Positions 1-12,440 of a stretch of DNA of 64,000 bases are shown piece by piece. The DNA lies in assembly GCA_033064195.1 (NCBI GenBank), contig JARBJD010000292.1, positions 28,925 through 92,924 on the forward strand, written 5' to 3'. How positions within the stretch are numbered: the first letter of the stretch is position 1; the number at the start of each line of letters is the position of its first letter. The DNA comes from Blattamonas nauphoetae (lineage: Eukaryota > Preaxostyla > Oxymonadida). The notes below the pieces were generated by a model. The model saw only the letters and a list, made by a program, of their open reading frames with translations. It was not told where the DNA came from and searched no databases. The position numbers were made by a program, and so were the translations under genes.

Positions 1-3000
1 TGAGATAGACTGATTGTGTGCTGGTCACTCGCATTGCCATTGCCGACCCGACTGTGACAGCGTTGTAAGATGGGACGAGGTTCTGAATGTCTTCGTATTC
101 CAACATCTGAAACTCGCTAAGCGCAATCGCATCTTTGTAAACCAGATCCAAACCTTCACCAAGTGTGTCTGATCTCCCCACGAACACTCCTTTCATGACT
201 GTTTCACTCGGCATGAACGTCACATTCGCTGCTGCCAGGTCTGCATCTGTGTATTGCTGTCGCAGCATGTAGAAGTTTGCGTAAAGAACCAAATCCAGGA
301 TGGATGACATCATGTTTGCGAAGGAGCTTGTCTGTTCTGTGGTGACTTGGCAGGCAGTGAATGTTGATAGAACAACAACAAATATAACAATCATTGCTCC
401 CACAATCACTGTGCCTGACATGACGATAATCGGGATGAAGAGTGGCAGAAGCTTTTTCTTGTCTTCGTCCAATTGAAGCGATCCTCCTGTTCTGCTCCGC
501 TTCTTCTTCTTCTTTTTCGCTTGTCCACTCGATTGTCCAGCGATGCTCGACAGTTTGCTTCCTCCACTCACTCTGCTCATCGTCTCTGTCACTGTCGTGT
601 CTTCTTCAATGACATTCGCTTCTGTGAACATCAGCATCGCCTGGTCGTCGTCTCTGTAGATGTCTCGCAACAACGCTCCGTACCCTCGGATCACTTGCGC
701 ACTGTTTGGATACTGACGAAGCAACTGCTGGTAGATCTCACGAGATTCCTTCTCGAACCCAATCGCTTTGTCCAGAAACAGCATGATCCGCTCCAAGTCC
801 ATGTTCTCCTTCGACAGCAGCAGATACGCTTGTTGCAAGTACGCACGCGACATGTCGTGTGCCTTCGTCGCTTTCGCAAAGTTCAGCTTGAACGACACAC
901 CCTGCGAGTTCTGTCCGCCTTGTGTACTCGTCTTTCGTTCCATGTCGCGCATCAGTGCAAACACAACCCATCTCTCGTGCAATGACGGCACACACTGGTT
1001 CGCTGTTCGAAGACAGTCTCCCATCTTCATCTGGCTGTTCGTGTACGATAGATAGTAGAACGACGAGCAGATCCACAGCTCAGCTGAAAGTGGCATCTTC
1101 TTCTGTGCACTCGTCAGAATCTGGTCCGCCAGAGCGAGGCAGTCTCTGTTCTTCCTGCACTCCTTCTCAGTCAAGAACTTGATTGCTTCTTGAACTTGTC
1201 GTGCGTTGGTGTATTTCGGAACTTTCCGAATCACCTGTTCGCTGAGGAGTTTGGATTGGAGAGACTGACCTGCCATCGGTGATCGTGGCGTGACCGCTGG
1301 TTGTTGAGAGATTGACGAGATCGATGGACGCTTCTGAGCGGTTGGTTGGACTCGAGCTGATTGGCTTGGCTGAATGTTCGGAGTGTTCGACGATGTCTGG
1401 ATTTTTGGGGCTGGCATGCCGTACGAGCTCAGGTTTGGCTGATACGAGGCAGACGGCGTCGGCTCGGCAGGTGCGGTGGGAGCAGCGATGGATGGGCCTG
1501 CAATGTGCGGTGCACTGATCGACACTGTTTGTTCGTTGTTGGGATTGATCTCCACCATCTCCTCATCATTCTTTCGAGCTGAGTCACTGCTGCGATTCGA
1601 TTGATTTCCAAGCAAAAGCGATGTTTCCTGATCGTCCTTTTTGTCCGAGCGAGCACTGCCAAGCAAACTGATCGACGGTTGCTCGACTGCTGGTGTCAGC
1701 GGTGCTCGATTCGAAACGGGGCCTTGTGACAGCCCGCCTCCAATCGGTGCAGAGTAAAGGTTTGCCTTCGGAGTGATGGATGGGGGAACACCCGAAAGAA
1801 TCGCCGGAGCATCTGCTGCTTCCTTTTTGTGCACGAAAGGAAGTGGCTCGCCGGGTCGTGTCGCCCATTGAGCACGGGCATACGCGCGAGTTCCAAAAAA
1901 TATGCCGATCGGGACACCAACGAACGCGAGGCCCCAAACGACCCAAAGGATCGCATTCAGCCACATCTTGTCGTTTCCGACGAACGACCAGATCATTCCA
2001 ATCAGATGGAAGACTGCCACATCCGCAAAGACAGCTGCGCAGACCGCGTTTGAGATCGCTGAGTAGAACGGCAGTAGGAAGAATGCGTAGAGGAAGAGGC
2101 CAAGAGAGAGCACAAGACCAGCAAGGCAGACATATTGCGGCGTCGACTTGAGGAATATTGCGATCACAGGCATCGCAATGGTGACCAGCCAGACGAACGT
2201 GTTGAAGATCCCAGTTTGAGACGAAAAGAGACCATCTTTTCGGGAATTGAAGGGGAAAACAAAGAATCGGATGAGAAGTCCGAAGAGCATCAGCAAGACG
2301 AACATCACAAGGCCAAGAACCATATTCACCAGTTTTAAACTGTCGTCGCATGCCATCGTCACTAATCCGTCATTCCGGAGACAGTTAAGTCCACCAAGGA
2401 ACACGTTCATTGCTGGCATGAAGAAAGGATAGGCCATGAGCATTGAAAGGTATCGGATTAATGCTGACAGTTTGGTTGGAACTGGTTTTTCGGTTTTCAC
2501 CAGTATCGTCGAGACGATAATAAGAATGACAGCTGCAAGGGTAAATACGCCAACGACAATGTTCATGACGAGCAGGAACATGTCGTGACTCCAAGAAATC
2601 GAGAAATCAAGATATCTGCGAGACAATACGAGATTGATGGATAATGGAAAAGGCAGACTGAAATATTCCGTGGCCAACTGTGATAATGTTTTTATGGAAC
2701 GGATATTTCCCCCAAACAACTGCAATTCCACTCAGGTTGAAAAACGTCAACACAAGCCAAATGAAGTAGAACAGATTCGACATTGGACGTTCCTATGAGA
2801 AAGATAAGGGTGAGAAGTTGACATAATATTCAGAAGCTAAACTATCACACCTTGTGAAGTGTATAAACTGATGCAAAAAGTCTAGTCAAGAAAAAGTGTG
2901 TGAGAAGAGTCATTGGTGACATACAACTCATCAATTGGATTAAAACGAACAACGGTCAGGGCATTCGCGGCTGTAGAGAGAGAGGAGACAGACCGTGCCA

Positions 3001-3031
3001 CGGATTTCTGATCGTCGTCTTTTCCGGACAT
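1..3031 (-). CDS. TmcB/TmcC-like multi-pass membrane protein, 5' part (runs off the left edge)
   Basis: On the minus strand an open frame runs without a stop from about 2719 to the window edge. It starts with several membrane helices (around 2550-1950), passes a Ser/Pro-rich linker (about 1800-1250) and a helical TPR-like region, then another membrane helix near 460-370. The helical region carries the tract YQQLLRQYPNSAQVIRGYG followed by LLRDIYRDDDQA, which is typical of the TPR-like repeats of the tiny-macrocyst (TmcB/TmcC) family. Short upstream exons extend it: 2925-3031 (Met codon at 3029-3031), 2851-2881 (31 nt) and 2754-2792 (39 nt), then 2719 onward, with GT-AG introns of 43, 58 and 34 nt. 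All junctions keep frame. The function of these proteins is poorly known; sensing or cyclic-nucleotide signalling has been suggested. The exon model is my inference; the family call is fairly firm. Confidence 0.75.
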
Positions 3032-3390
3032 TAAAATAAAACTGATCAAACCATTACCGGAAATCTGGACTGGTTGAAACATTCACCAATCATCAGGTTA
3101 TCTAGTAGTTTCATGCACCTCAGACTATTTTCTTCGGACATAAATGTCCGGCTGTTTTTATCACGACATATTCTTTTCCGGAAGTCTTTAAAGACCATCG
3201 ACAACGAACACACATATTCTCAGCTGTAACATCTTTTCACTACAGAAATGTCCGGAACACGAAGCAAATGTTTTCCACATCCCATTCCAAGTCATCTCGA
3301 ATGTCACAGACTGATTATTGTCTCATTCACTGAATGTTCTCGAACTGGTTGTACATAAGTCCTCAGATGGGAGGCAAATCCTCACCAGAA

Positions 3391-3685
3391 ATGGAAGGAG
3401 GAAGGACGACAGAGAAAAGAAGAGAAGAAGAGAGAAGAGGAAAGGAAGAGAGAAGAAGAAATAAAGAAAGAAGAAGAAGAGCGACGAAGGAATGTGAAGG
3501 AAGGAGCAGCAGCAATCGAAGTGTTCGCGCGAGTCACGTTCACCGTTTCTGGAAATGTGTTCACCAAAAGCGTCACTGATTGGTCGTCACTCTTCTCGCT
3601 CTCTTTCGGACCTGTCATGAGAAATCAAGTGTCCAATGAAAGATCAGTCCTTAATTCTCTGAATAGGATGCCAAATCCGAAATAA
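3391..3685 (+). pseudogene. Truncated coiled-coil plus SPRY-like fragment
   Basis: A Glu/Arg/Lys-rich coiled coil (about 3400-3505) leads into AAAIEVFARVTF and GNVFTKSVTDWSSLFSLSF. These nearly repeat the start of the C-terminal module found in the gene at 9553-11844 and in the split kinase gene at 35.5-41.7 kb. The likeness ends after the FGPV motif near 3620; the frame then runs into unrelated sequence and stops at 3685. There is no start or complete domain, so this is a duplicated fragment, here on the opposite strand to the other copies. Confidence 0.7.
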
Positions 3686-3689
3686 GAAC

Positions 3690-4633
3690 CAATTGTTGAC
3701 ATATTTTGGACTATATATTGTTTTATTGATATTTTTGTTTATGATGGAATACCATTCAGCTTCCTGTCACCAAAAATGTTGCAAAACGAGATTTGAAGGA
3801 TATATTCCATGAAGAGTTGAATGGATCTCACTACGATGGATTGAATGGAAAATGAATGGATATGGAGGAAGATAAAGTTGATAGTGGAGATTATGGAGAA
3901 ATAAACAAAACTGCCAATCGAGAAAATAGATTCCATTCAACCATTTTTCACCGGGATCATAAGACGTGATTTTGTATCCTCTTTCCGTCTCCTAGTCGTA
4001 TTTATTGCTCATTCAATACTTCTTACAACTTCATATTCCCTTTGAGGTGTGATTGGTTTGAACAGTCACTTTTCCATGATCTCAGTGTGGGAGAGTTCGT
4101 TCACGAATTATTTGATCCCTTGTTTGTGAAATCCAGTTTACTACCATTTCACAATCTCTATTCCTTGCTGTCCCCGAGATGAGTTGAATTTTCTCTAGTC
4201 TTTTTTCTTTTTCAATTGTCTGCTTACAGAATTTTTGACGATGTAGACAATCTTTACCAGTACTCACTGTTCCCCATACCTTCCACTTCTGGATGTATGT
4301 TTATTTCTGTTTTGTGAATCTCGAGTTAATCTTCTTTTCACAATCGAAATCTCCGATGTCTTTTCGATCACAAATCATATTGAATCTCTTAAATTAGCTT
4401 GTATGATATGGTAAGAAGCATTTTCCTTCTGATTCGGGGGATTTGATACAAATAAATTGGATATACGAGAGAAAACATCAGAATAACAATTGCTAGCGAA
4501 GAACGATGAAGGGGCAACAAAAGAGTCTCCATAGTTCTCAAAAAGCCAATAAACACACACATAAAGGCTGGTAAAGTCATCAGATTGTGTGTCTATCAAC
4601 TGTGATCCAGTTTTTTATTGCCTCCCCTATTTC
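3690..4633. other. Intergenic, AT-rich, no gene seen
   Basis: No supported coding frame, RNA gene or clear repeat was seen. Short open frames on both strands look random. Confidence 0.5.
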
Positions 4634-4635
4634 TA

Positions 4636-6085
4636 CTGCCCGACACGACGACTTGATCCGGCTGTAAAACGGTGATATTTTTCTGAATAGAGAGACAATG
4701 TGTTTTAATTTTCTTTCAATGATAATTTAGAGAGGTAGACACCTTGTGACAAAAAATTGGACACCAAAAAATTCTGAATGACGTGAAAACTGTAAAACAA
4801 AAAAAATGATGGACATACTCCTCGCGACATGACACGTGATTCACTTCATCCTGCTCGATCCCTCTAACTTTAACTTGTTTCAACTTTATGAGAGTAACAC
4901 TCGAGGTGGCAGTCATTGAATGAGAGAACGCTGTGATAATTTCTTTCTTGTGGGATCGGCTTCTCACCTCGCACGATTTTTAGACAAAGTTAGTCCCTTG
5001 TGACGTAATTCGCATAATTTTCAAAAAGACTTGATACAAGCGTTCACGAAATGTGTTTGATGAGGTTAAAGTCGGTAAATAGTGTTTGAAGGTATTTCTG
5101 ACCGATATTGACATGTTTGATTCTTGGAAGTTTTATCTTTTTTCTTGTTTCAACTAACACAATCACTGAGAAGGACCCGTGAGTGGTGGTGAGGGTCCAT
5201 CCTTCCCTCAGTGCGAAATGTGATGAAGGATCACGGCATTGTTCTCCGTCAATGATCTCTTCCGTCACGACAAGTTTTCAGTTTCAACTAATCCCAGTAC
5301 ATCACCAAATCCCAAGTTTGCTGGGATGATCACACAACCCAGATTCTCAGCATGGTGTGTCTTTTATCTGGATGACTTCTTGAATTTCTCGAGTCCTCTC
5401 TCACACAGATTCTTCACATCGCCAAACTGACAAAGCTCATGAAAGAAACATTTTGAAAGAGTCTCATTTCCACAGACGCAGCGATTATGAAAATGATGGA
5501 GAAGAATGCGAGGAACTCTGTGCGATTTGTGAAGACCAATTCGATACACTTTGACAAATCGTTGGAAGAAACAGTGTGATTTTTTGATTTTGATGTCTCT
5601 CTTTCGATGAACAGCTGAACTGTATGACACGTTTTTGAATCCAATTCGAACAGTATGCAAAGTCTTGATGGTTTCGTGCTGTGGCTGGCCTTTTCATTTC
5701 ACGACTAACTGTTAATCGTCGGTGTTCGGCGCATCGGTGTCCTTGGATACTACATTGACAGAGACATGGAGCGAACGAGTTGACATGTGTCTTCCTTTTC
5801 CTTTTCTTCATTCAATCTGCTACTATCTTTCACTAGACATTCACCATCTGGGATCCATTCAGGGGTGATATCGGATGTGAATCACGTGTCATGTCGTTCG
5901 GAGTATGTCCCCCTACAGTTGCATTTCATGTCATTCTCTCTTATTTTTCACTGTTGATCTTCCAAAAAAATCACAGAGACGTATAACTCAAGACAGTTGA
6001 TGATAGTGGAAAAGGAACTCTCAACTCTCACTTGTTCTATCAAAAAGCAAAAATTACAGCCGGATCAGGTCGTCGTGTCGGGCAG
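4636..6085. mobile_element. TA-flanked TIR DNA transposon, 1450 bp, probably non-autonomous
   Basis: The ends are inverted repeats of 32 bp (4636-4667 and 6054-6085), starting CTGCCCGACACGACGAC, with one mismatch. The dinucleotide TA flanks both ends (4634-4635 and 6086-6087), as expected for a Tc1/mariner-type target duplication. The interior has only short open frames, for example a minus-strand frame at 5364-5660 with CVCGNETLSKCFF, and I recognise no DDE transposase. It is either a non-autonomous derivative or an unfamiliar or decayed element. Confidence 0.75.
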
Positions 6086-6323
6086 TATCCATGAGAGACC
6101 GAACCAGCTGCATCAAACTCCATGTTTCGTCAAATTTCTTCGAGTGACAGTCATCTTTTGTTTAGGTTGATACATTTTGTTTGGTATATTTTGTAGAGTT
6201 GGCTTCTGGAATGAATGAGGAAGTATGGGTTACTAATTTGTCATCTCACAACTTCACCTTGTGTGTGCGCACCTTGATTCATTTTTGTGATTGTCCGACA
6301 CATATCTTTTTTCAGTTCCATTT

Positions 6324-7160
6324 ATGGACTCATCTGCGTTGCTATTTGTCTCAAGACGTCGTGTTCAGCCAAAATCCACAAGTCACTTTTCTACTCCAAA
6401 ACGTATCACCTTTACACCTCGCACATCAAGGCAAACTAACAGCCACCGACGCCAGCAAAATGAACAACGGAGAGTCTCCGACTTTCGATCAGAACTTCCC
6501 GATGATGAACGGAGACAACCACTCCTTGCAACACCAGAACTGAAAGCCCAGGTGGTAATACAACCAAACAACACTCCCATCCCTTTGATTGGTCAGGCAC
6601 AAGATCGTCCCCCTCTTCCCCCATTCACGAGTCAATCAAGACAAAATAATGGTCAACTGAATGAATCTGCCGAAGGATCGGACCCTCTGACGACTCAGCT
6701 GACGGTTGCCCCAGACGATCCGATCAGTCAGAGCAATGAGCAGAAACCTGAAGACAATGGCCTCCTCCCAACTCCACTCCAACAGTTCGAGATCAATCGA
6801 CCTTCTCCCGTCAATAGTTCCTTGTCTGCGGAACAACTGAGTTCAACAGAAGCTTGTTCGTGTCCTCAGACTCCAATATCTGTCTTTGAGGCCTTCCGTG
6901 ACCAGTTTGGACTCCCGCTGAACGATTTGGACACGGAATGGTCCTCAACTGACACCGACCCCTCCAATTGTTGCTCTGAAAGCGACGAGACGATTGTTCC
7001 TGCATTCACTTCCATCTGTCGTCACACACACCGACGAAGATTTTCGTGGCCGTTGTGCGGGTCACCTCCATCAGAAAAGGAACGTGCATGCTTCCGTTCT
7101 GTAATTGTTCAACAATTCAATGTCTTTGACACCTCAGAGAGTCGGTCAGACAATGAATAA
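6324..7160 (+). CDS. Hypothetical disordered protein
   Basis: The open frame gives a protein of about 278 residues rich in Ser, Pro, Gln and Asp/Glu, for example QDRPPLPPFTSQSRQNNGQL, with basic stretches near the start and end. No membrane segment or known domain is visible. A pyrimidine-rich tract ending in TTTTTTCAG lies just before 6316, so the frame upstream of the Met at 6324 may be an intron and the true first exon may lie further 5'. The next gene downstream, in the same direction, has a similar disordered C-terminus, which suggests related genes. I do not recognise the function. Confidence 0.5.
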   Translation: MDSSALLFVSRRRVQPKSTSHFSTPKRITFTPRTSRQTNSHRRQQNEQRRVSDFRSELPDDERRQPLLATPELKAQVVIQPNNTPIPLIGQAQDRPPLPPFTSQSRQNNGQLNESAEGSDPLTTQLTVAPDDPISQSNEQKPEDNGLLPTPLQQFEINRPSPVNSSLSAEQLSSTEACSCPQTPISVFEAFRDQFGLPLNDLDTEWSSTDTDPSNCCSESDETIVPAFTSICRHTHRRRFSWPLCGSPPSEKERACFRSVIVQQFNVFDTSESRSDNE

Positions 7161-7365
7161 AAGGAACTAGGCATCCTTATTTCGATGTCCTCCATTAACT
7201 TTGCTTTTGAGCTATTTTTCTCCATTTCATCAGTTTTGAGTCAGTTCTCTCGAGTAAAACCGTTTGACTGAATAATATCGTGAGTGATATTATCTATCAA
7301 AAAACTGTGGGCTCAGTTATTTCCAGGGTTGTCGGGCCCTCTGAGTTGACTTAAGTCGAGGAAAA

Positions 7366-9173
7366 ATGACATCACGCAATATCATTCGAAAAGCACGGCA
7401 CTTTGATCATGGTATTTCTTCTCTATCAAATCTTCATCATTTTCAGAACCGGACGAATGTACTTATTTTTCCTTCTCTTCTTTTCTCAGTCCTTCTTTTC
7501 ATTTACCACCTTCCCCCGAGACCGTACACAAAAAAGGAAGTTGTGACAGCACTACGACGGTATTTCGGACCCCTTCCGGATGACAAACCAATTCCTTATG
7601 AATGGGCACTCCAAGATCCCAACGACGAAGGCACACCAACAAAAATCATGCTCAGAATGAAGGATCCAACTCTAATCGATAGGATCTGTCAAAATACGAT
7701 TCATGTGATTGAAATTTGTAGATTGTCATCAATAGGTGTCTCACCAACGAAACATCTGATTGGAGTCTCGAAATTGAATCGTTCTCGAACATTGATTGTG
7801 ACACCGAAGTTCCCCAACCACCCCAAACACTCAAACAAACGAGAAATAATCTACACAAGACTTGGGGCACACGCAGAGTTTATTGGTGACTGGCGCTTTT
7901 GGTTGAACAATCCAAAGTCACATTTTATTGTGTTTCCGACACTATCTGCCGCACTTTCAGCTCTTCCAGAACTGCAGAAACACAACACGGCAGTTTTTTG
8001 TGATCAAACCATTTGCCATTCCTGGTTTAAAGTCGTTGGAACACTCTCGAACGCATCGCTCCCACCATCACCAGATCGGATTGAGATTCTGAATGACATC
8101 GCTCAAAACATCAGATCTTTCTTTATCTCAGAATTTTCTGCTACTCACGTTCTCTTTGACCTCTCTGAAACGTCGCCATTCTCCTCTTTCGAAGTCTTCT
8201 TCCCTGAAACTGAGAATGGAGAACAACAAGCCAAGGCCGCCGTTACTCATTGTTCGAAACAAGACCCAACGTCACCTTCCTCAAATTTAGCGGAACGCAT
8301 TCTCAAACAGTACACAGTCCGACACCCCATCACTCGTCCTGATCCTGCCAAGCAACCACCTCACACGAAACTGCTCCCTCCGAACTTGACGCCAAAACTC
8401 TCCCCTTATCTTCCTTCAATTTTCAAAGATATCCATCAACAGGGTCAGAAACATCGCGTCCCCAATCATCTCCCACCCTCAACCAGGCATCTCCGCAGAC
8501 AGAGAGTCCCAATCCCAACAACTCGGAACTTTTGGGGGATGATGATGCCCTTAACCCTGTCAGAAGAGAGAAACGCCCCAAATGCACTCCCTGTGCTCGT
8601 CGTGACCGATTAGCCACGATTCACAATCACCAAAATTTGGTTAACACGCCTCCCAATTCTGAACTTCAAACGGCGAAAGAAGCAAAAATCCCTCAATTCG
8701 TTCCCTTCGCTATTCCATACCAATATCCGGATTCCCATTCTCGCAGTAGTTCATCGACGTCTGGATCCTTTCAGAAAACACAAATGAGGAAAGACGCCCC
8801 GGAATTCGTTCCAAAACGCAAAAGGACCACACCTCCCGAACAGACTCCTCGCCCAACTCGCTTCTCTCCAAAAATCTCGCTGCAACCCTCTCCAGGCCAT
8901 CCAACTGTGGAACAGAAGCCGCCAGACGATCGCGGTGTCTCGACCAATAATCAGGATCTATCTTCATCTTTCTCAACGGAACAGCATGATGGACTCGAAA
9001 ACCAACAAGGGATCCCAATATCTCCTTCTGATCAATTTTTGGATTGGATTTCTAACAGTACATCTCCTTTCCCCACATTCACACCCACCCCAACCTCATT
9101 GTCATCTGAGGACGGTTCGGATGATCCTTATGAAATGTTGGGAAGTGAGTCCCCATTCGACCAAGCCCAATAA
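7366..9173 (+). CDS. Hypothetical protein with folded N-terminus and disordered tail
   Basis: The Met at 7366 opens a frame with two likely mini-introns, 7412-7446 (35 nt) and 7459-7489 (31 nt), around a 12-nt micro-exon. Splicing joins RHFDHEPDE to FLLFIYHLPPRP in frame. Residues about 20-230 look folded (YTKKEVVTALRRYFG, HSWFKVVG) but match no family I know. The rest is Ser/Pro/Thr-rich. The coding signal moves from one frame (stop at 8613) to another (open from about 8345 to 9173) between 8345 and 8560, through an unseen short intron or a frameshift. Without splicing the first frame stays open because the introns total 66 nt. Function unknown. Confidence 0.5.
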
Positions 9174-9179
9174 GAAGTT

Positions 9180-9552
9180 TAGATCGATGTGATTGATCCT
9201 TTTTTTCAAGCGACGTTATAGTGTCGTATATTCGATTGCTTTTTCACTTCACTATCGCAACATATTTGGGTTTTATGATTCTGTTCATTCATTTTTCGAA
9301 TCTCTTCCAAGATCACCTGAATCCCATAATGGGCTGAGGCCATTGATTGGTGTTAAGGAAATGTGCTATACTTCGGTGTGAATGGAGATCAGTCTGAATT
9401 GTGAAGCTGGTGACAATTCTAAGACTGCAATTCCTGATGCTTCATGTGTAGACAGTGTCACTTGGATCGGACACCTGAATGTTGTTTTGGGAAAGAGGGA
9501 GAGAATGAAGAAGAGTGAAGTGAAAGCGAGTGTGAAGAGAGAAGAGCTCGGA
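9180..9552. other. Intergenic, nothing recognised
   Basis: This is the 3' side of two convergent genes (7366-9173 plus, 9553-11844 minus). No repeat or RNA gene was seen. Confidence 0.4.
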
Positions 9553-11844
9553 TTAGTCCATCACCACTTCCAAACTCCCTCCAACCATCGACGCCTCTTT
9601 CAACACTTCTGACGACGCAATCTCAACTGAACAACCTGATTCATAAATCTGAATGGCGAATCGGAAGGGAACAGGAATGTTGGAGAAGAAGACTGGCTGT
9701 GTCTCTCCATCTTGCGACAGCTTCAATGTTCGCTTTCCTTCTCGCCCATCTGCCTCCAACACCACTCGCTGTCCAACTGCTCCTGCCTTGCATGCTGATC
9801 CAATGTGAGATTTCTTTCCATTCTGACGTGAACATCGATATTCTGGATGGAGATACCAACCAGCTGCTTTTTTGAGATCTGAGAACCAACCCAGTGTCTG
9901 TGAGACAGCCTGTTCAATCATGTCGGTGGCAATCAGGCCAACATGAAAATTGTCACTGCCGCAGTTTGTGATGACAAATGTGATTCGAACAACGACTGGT
10001 CCGAAAGAGAGTGAGAAGAGATACGAGTAATCAGTGACGCTTTTGGTGAATATATGTCCAGAAAGGGTGAACTTGTCTCGCGAGAACACTTCGATGGCTG
10101 CTGCTCCTTCCTTTCTTGCTTTCTCTCTTTCGTTCTCTTCTTCCTTCTTTCTCTTCCTTTCTTGTTCTCTCCTCCTTTTTTTCTCTTTTTCTTTTTCTTC
10201 CTGTTGTCGTCCTTTCTCGATGAGACCCTCGTTCATCCTCTTCATCTCTTCCATCTCTCTTTTCATCTTCTCCCTTTCCGATTCCATCTCTCTGCTCTTC
10301 CTCGCAAACTCTTCTTTCTCCTTCTCTCGCTCATTCCTCTCCTTCTCTCTTTCTGCTTCCATCTCCCTTCGAACAGCTGCCAAGTCAATCCCAATCTCTC
10401 CAATCTCTTTCTCAGATGACTGGATCGACGAAGAGAAATGGCGAATAATCATTCCTCCTATTTGTTGTTGCACTTCTTTGATCCTTGTGTCCGCATTTCG
10501 CCGTATACTAACACTTTTCTCCACATCCAGAACTGCTTTCTCAATCCGAGCAAGTGCGAATCCACAGCGATGAGTCAGCGAGAACGAATCATCATTCACA
10601 TCTGAGTCATGGTCAGTTGACTTCGATTTCGAAGATTCAATCACTTCGCTCAATCCACAACACAATCGATCCAAAACAACAAGTGTCGGAAGAACTTCAA
10701 CTGACCCACTTTCACTTTCATCTTCACTTCCACTTTCAATTCGAGTGCAAAGTCTCTCAACAATTCCCGAACTCAACACTCCCTCCACTTCCACACACGA
10801 AAGATTTCCTCCACACAGAAGACTCCAAACACAAATCAAAACAAAACACATCGAAACAATTGGAACAGTTGGAGAGAGAAAGAGAGAAGAGAGGAAAGAA
10901 TGATGAAGAAGATAGAAGAGAACAGACCCAAGCGAGTGAGTGGCTGGTGTCGACAACGAACTGTCTGCATGCTGATCAACCAAACAACAACAACAACAAC
11001 GAGAACAACAACGAGAACAGAAGAGGGGTGTTGAAAAAGGAGAAATGAAGAAAGAGAGGAGCAAACGGAGGAGAGCGCAAGCAGAGAAGGAATCAAGTCA
11101 CTCCGAAGTCGAGGTCGTCCTTCCGACACCGATGTCACCATCACTCCAATCACACTCGACAGAACTCCCTGAGCACACACAATCCATCACAAAATCAATC
11201 AAAAGGAGAATCAGAAAGAGAATCAGAAATATCATCATATGGAGAGAAGAAGAGAGACACACAGAAAGCGTGCTTGCACAGTCCGAAGACAGTCGTTCCG
11301 AAAATCTCTCCAACAATCCACTCCGAATCCCAATCGAACTTCGTTCTTTCATTTTTGATTCTTCTGAGATATCACAAGAATGAAGAAATCAACAATCCAA
11401 ATCAAAAGAAAGAGTTTTCAAATCATCCAAGAAACATGAGAGAATCATGTGACAGACCTGATGTGAGAATGGTGAGAACAGAATGAGCGATCTTGAATTG
11501 GACAGTTTCATCGCCATTCTTGAACTCACTTTCACATCTCCTGAATTCCTCCATCTGAAAGATAATAGAAGCAAGATGAGTGGTGACGATTGAAAAGAGA
11601 CATAAAATCACCGAAAAGATGGAAAACAGAAAAAAATGAAGTTGAGAAGCAATCCGGTGGGACGATTCCGATGCACAAAGAAGAATCAAACCAGTCCCTC
11701 AGATGTGTGTCCAGAGGCTGGTGTGGTGGTGAGTGAGGATCGAAAACTGCACTCATGCGAAACTTTGAGCTCCATTTCCATTAGTTTGATGAAGAAGCGT
11801 TCAGAAATGTTCAAGGAATGACTAATCATGTCAAGGAAGTGGAA
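9553..11844 (-). CDS. Solenoid-like/coiled-coil protein with C-terminal SPRY-like domain
   Basis: The 3' exon (9553 to about 10830) is continuous: a helical region, a long Glu/Lys/Arg coiled coil (about 10415-10110), then about 170 residues that look SPRY-like (FTLSGHIFTKSVTDYSYLFS; GKRTLKLSQDGETQPVFFSN; YESGCSVEI), ending in VVMD and TAA. The open frame reads to a Met at 11064, but that N-terminus is low-complexity and is probably intron. A better 5' end uses exons 11692-11844, 11458-11554, 11263-11363 and one starting at 11168, joined by GT-AG introns in one frame, with helical armadillo-like content (FKIAHSVLTILTS, LLERFSERLSS). The exact 5' end and the exon end near 11.0 kb are unsure. 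The same C-terminal module ends the kinase gene at 35.5-41.7 kb, and both copies stop with TAA, which shows TAA is a stop here. The role is probably scaffolding or binding. Confidence 0.65.
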
Positions 11845-12440
11845 CTGAAATGAAACCTGCTTTTACATGCAATGGGTGACATGTGGACGAATGGACACCA
11901 AGAAACGAGAAATGAGTGATATGTGTTGAATTGTCGAGACAATGGAATCATAGACCCTCCACAAACCCGTTTTTAAATATAAACCCGTTTTTATTCGAAA
12001 AGAACTTAAAAATCCTAATATCTCAGCAGTGAGTCAAAGTTAGGTGAATTAGAAACGAGTTGCAATATCTAGGTTATCTGCATCTGATTTAAATTGTGTC
12101 GAACTCAATTTCAAATAAAGGGTATCTAATTTCAACTCCCCCTCTCTCTCAGAATATAAGATCGTCGATGTCTAATTTCCCGTCTACCACCTCTTCTCCA
12201 TCACCACCACTATTTTTTCAGAAGATTACCACATCTTTCGACAAGCTCATCAACCACCAACACAAAAGTCAATGATCAATTCGTTCTCCGGAGATCTAAT
12301 TGAGAATTTGGAGGAACAAACATCACAAGACGATTAAAAGTCATCCATTGTTCGATGTTTGTCCATGAATGAAGAGAATATCACACGAACCGTGACACAA
12401 CCAATTCGTGTTGTAAACTTGCTTTATCACCATTCAGATC

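Noticed and set aside
1584..2351. Minus-strand open frame of 255 codons
   Set aside because: It overlaps the TmcB-like frame out of register; the other frame has membrane helices and family motifs, and this one has neither.
10034..10573. Plus-strand Ser/Phe/Leu-rich open frame
   Set aside because: It is the antisense of a Glu/Lys/Arg coiled coil, which gives long false frames.
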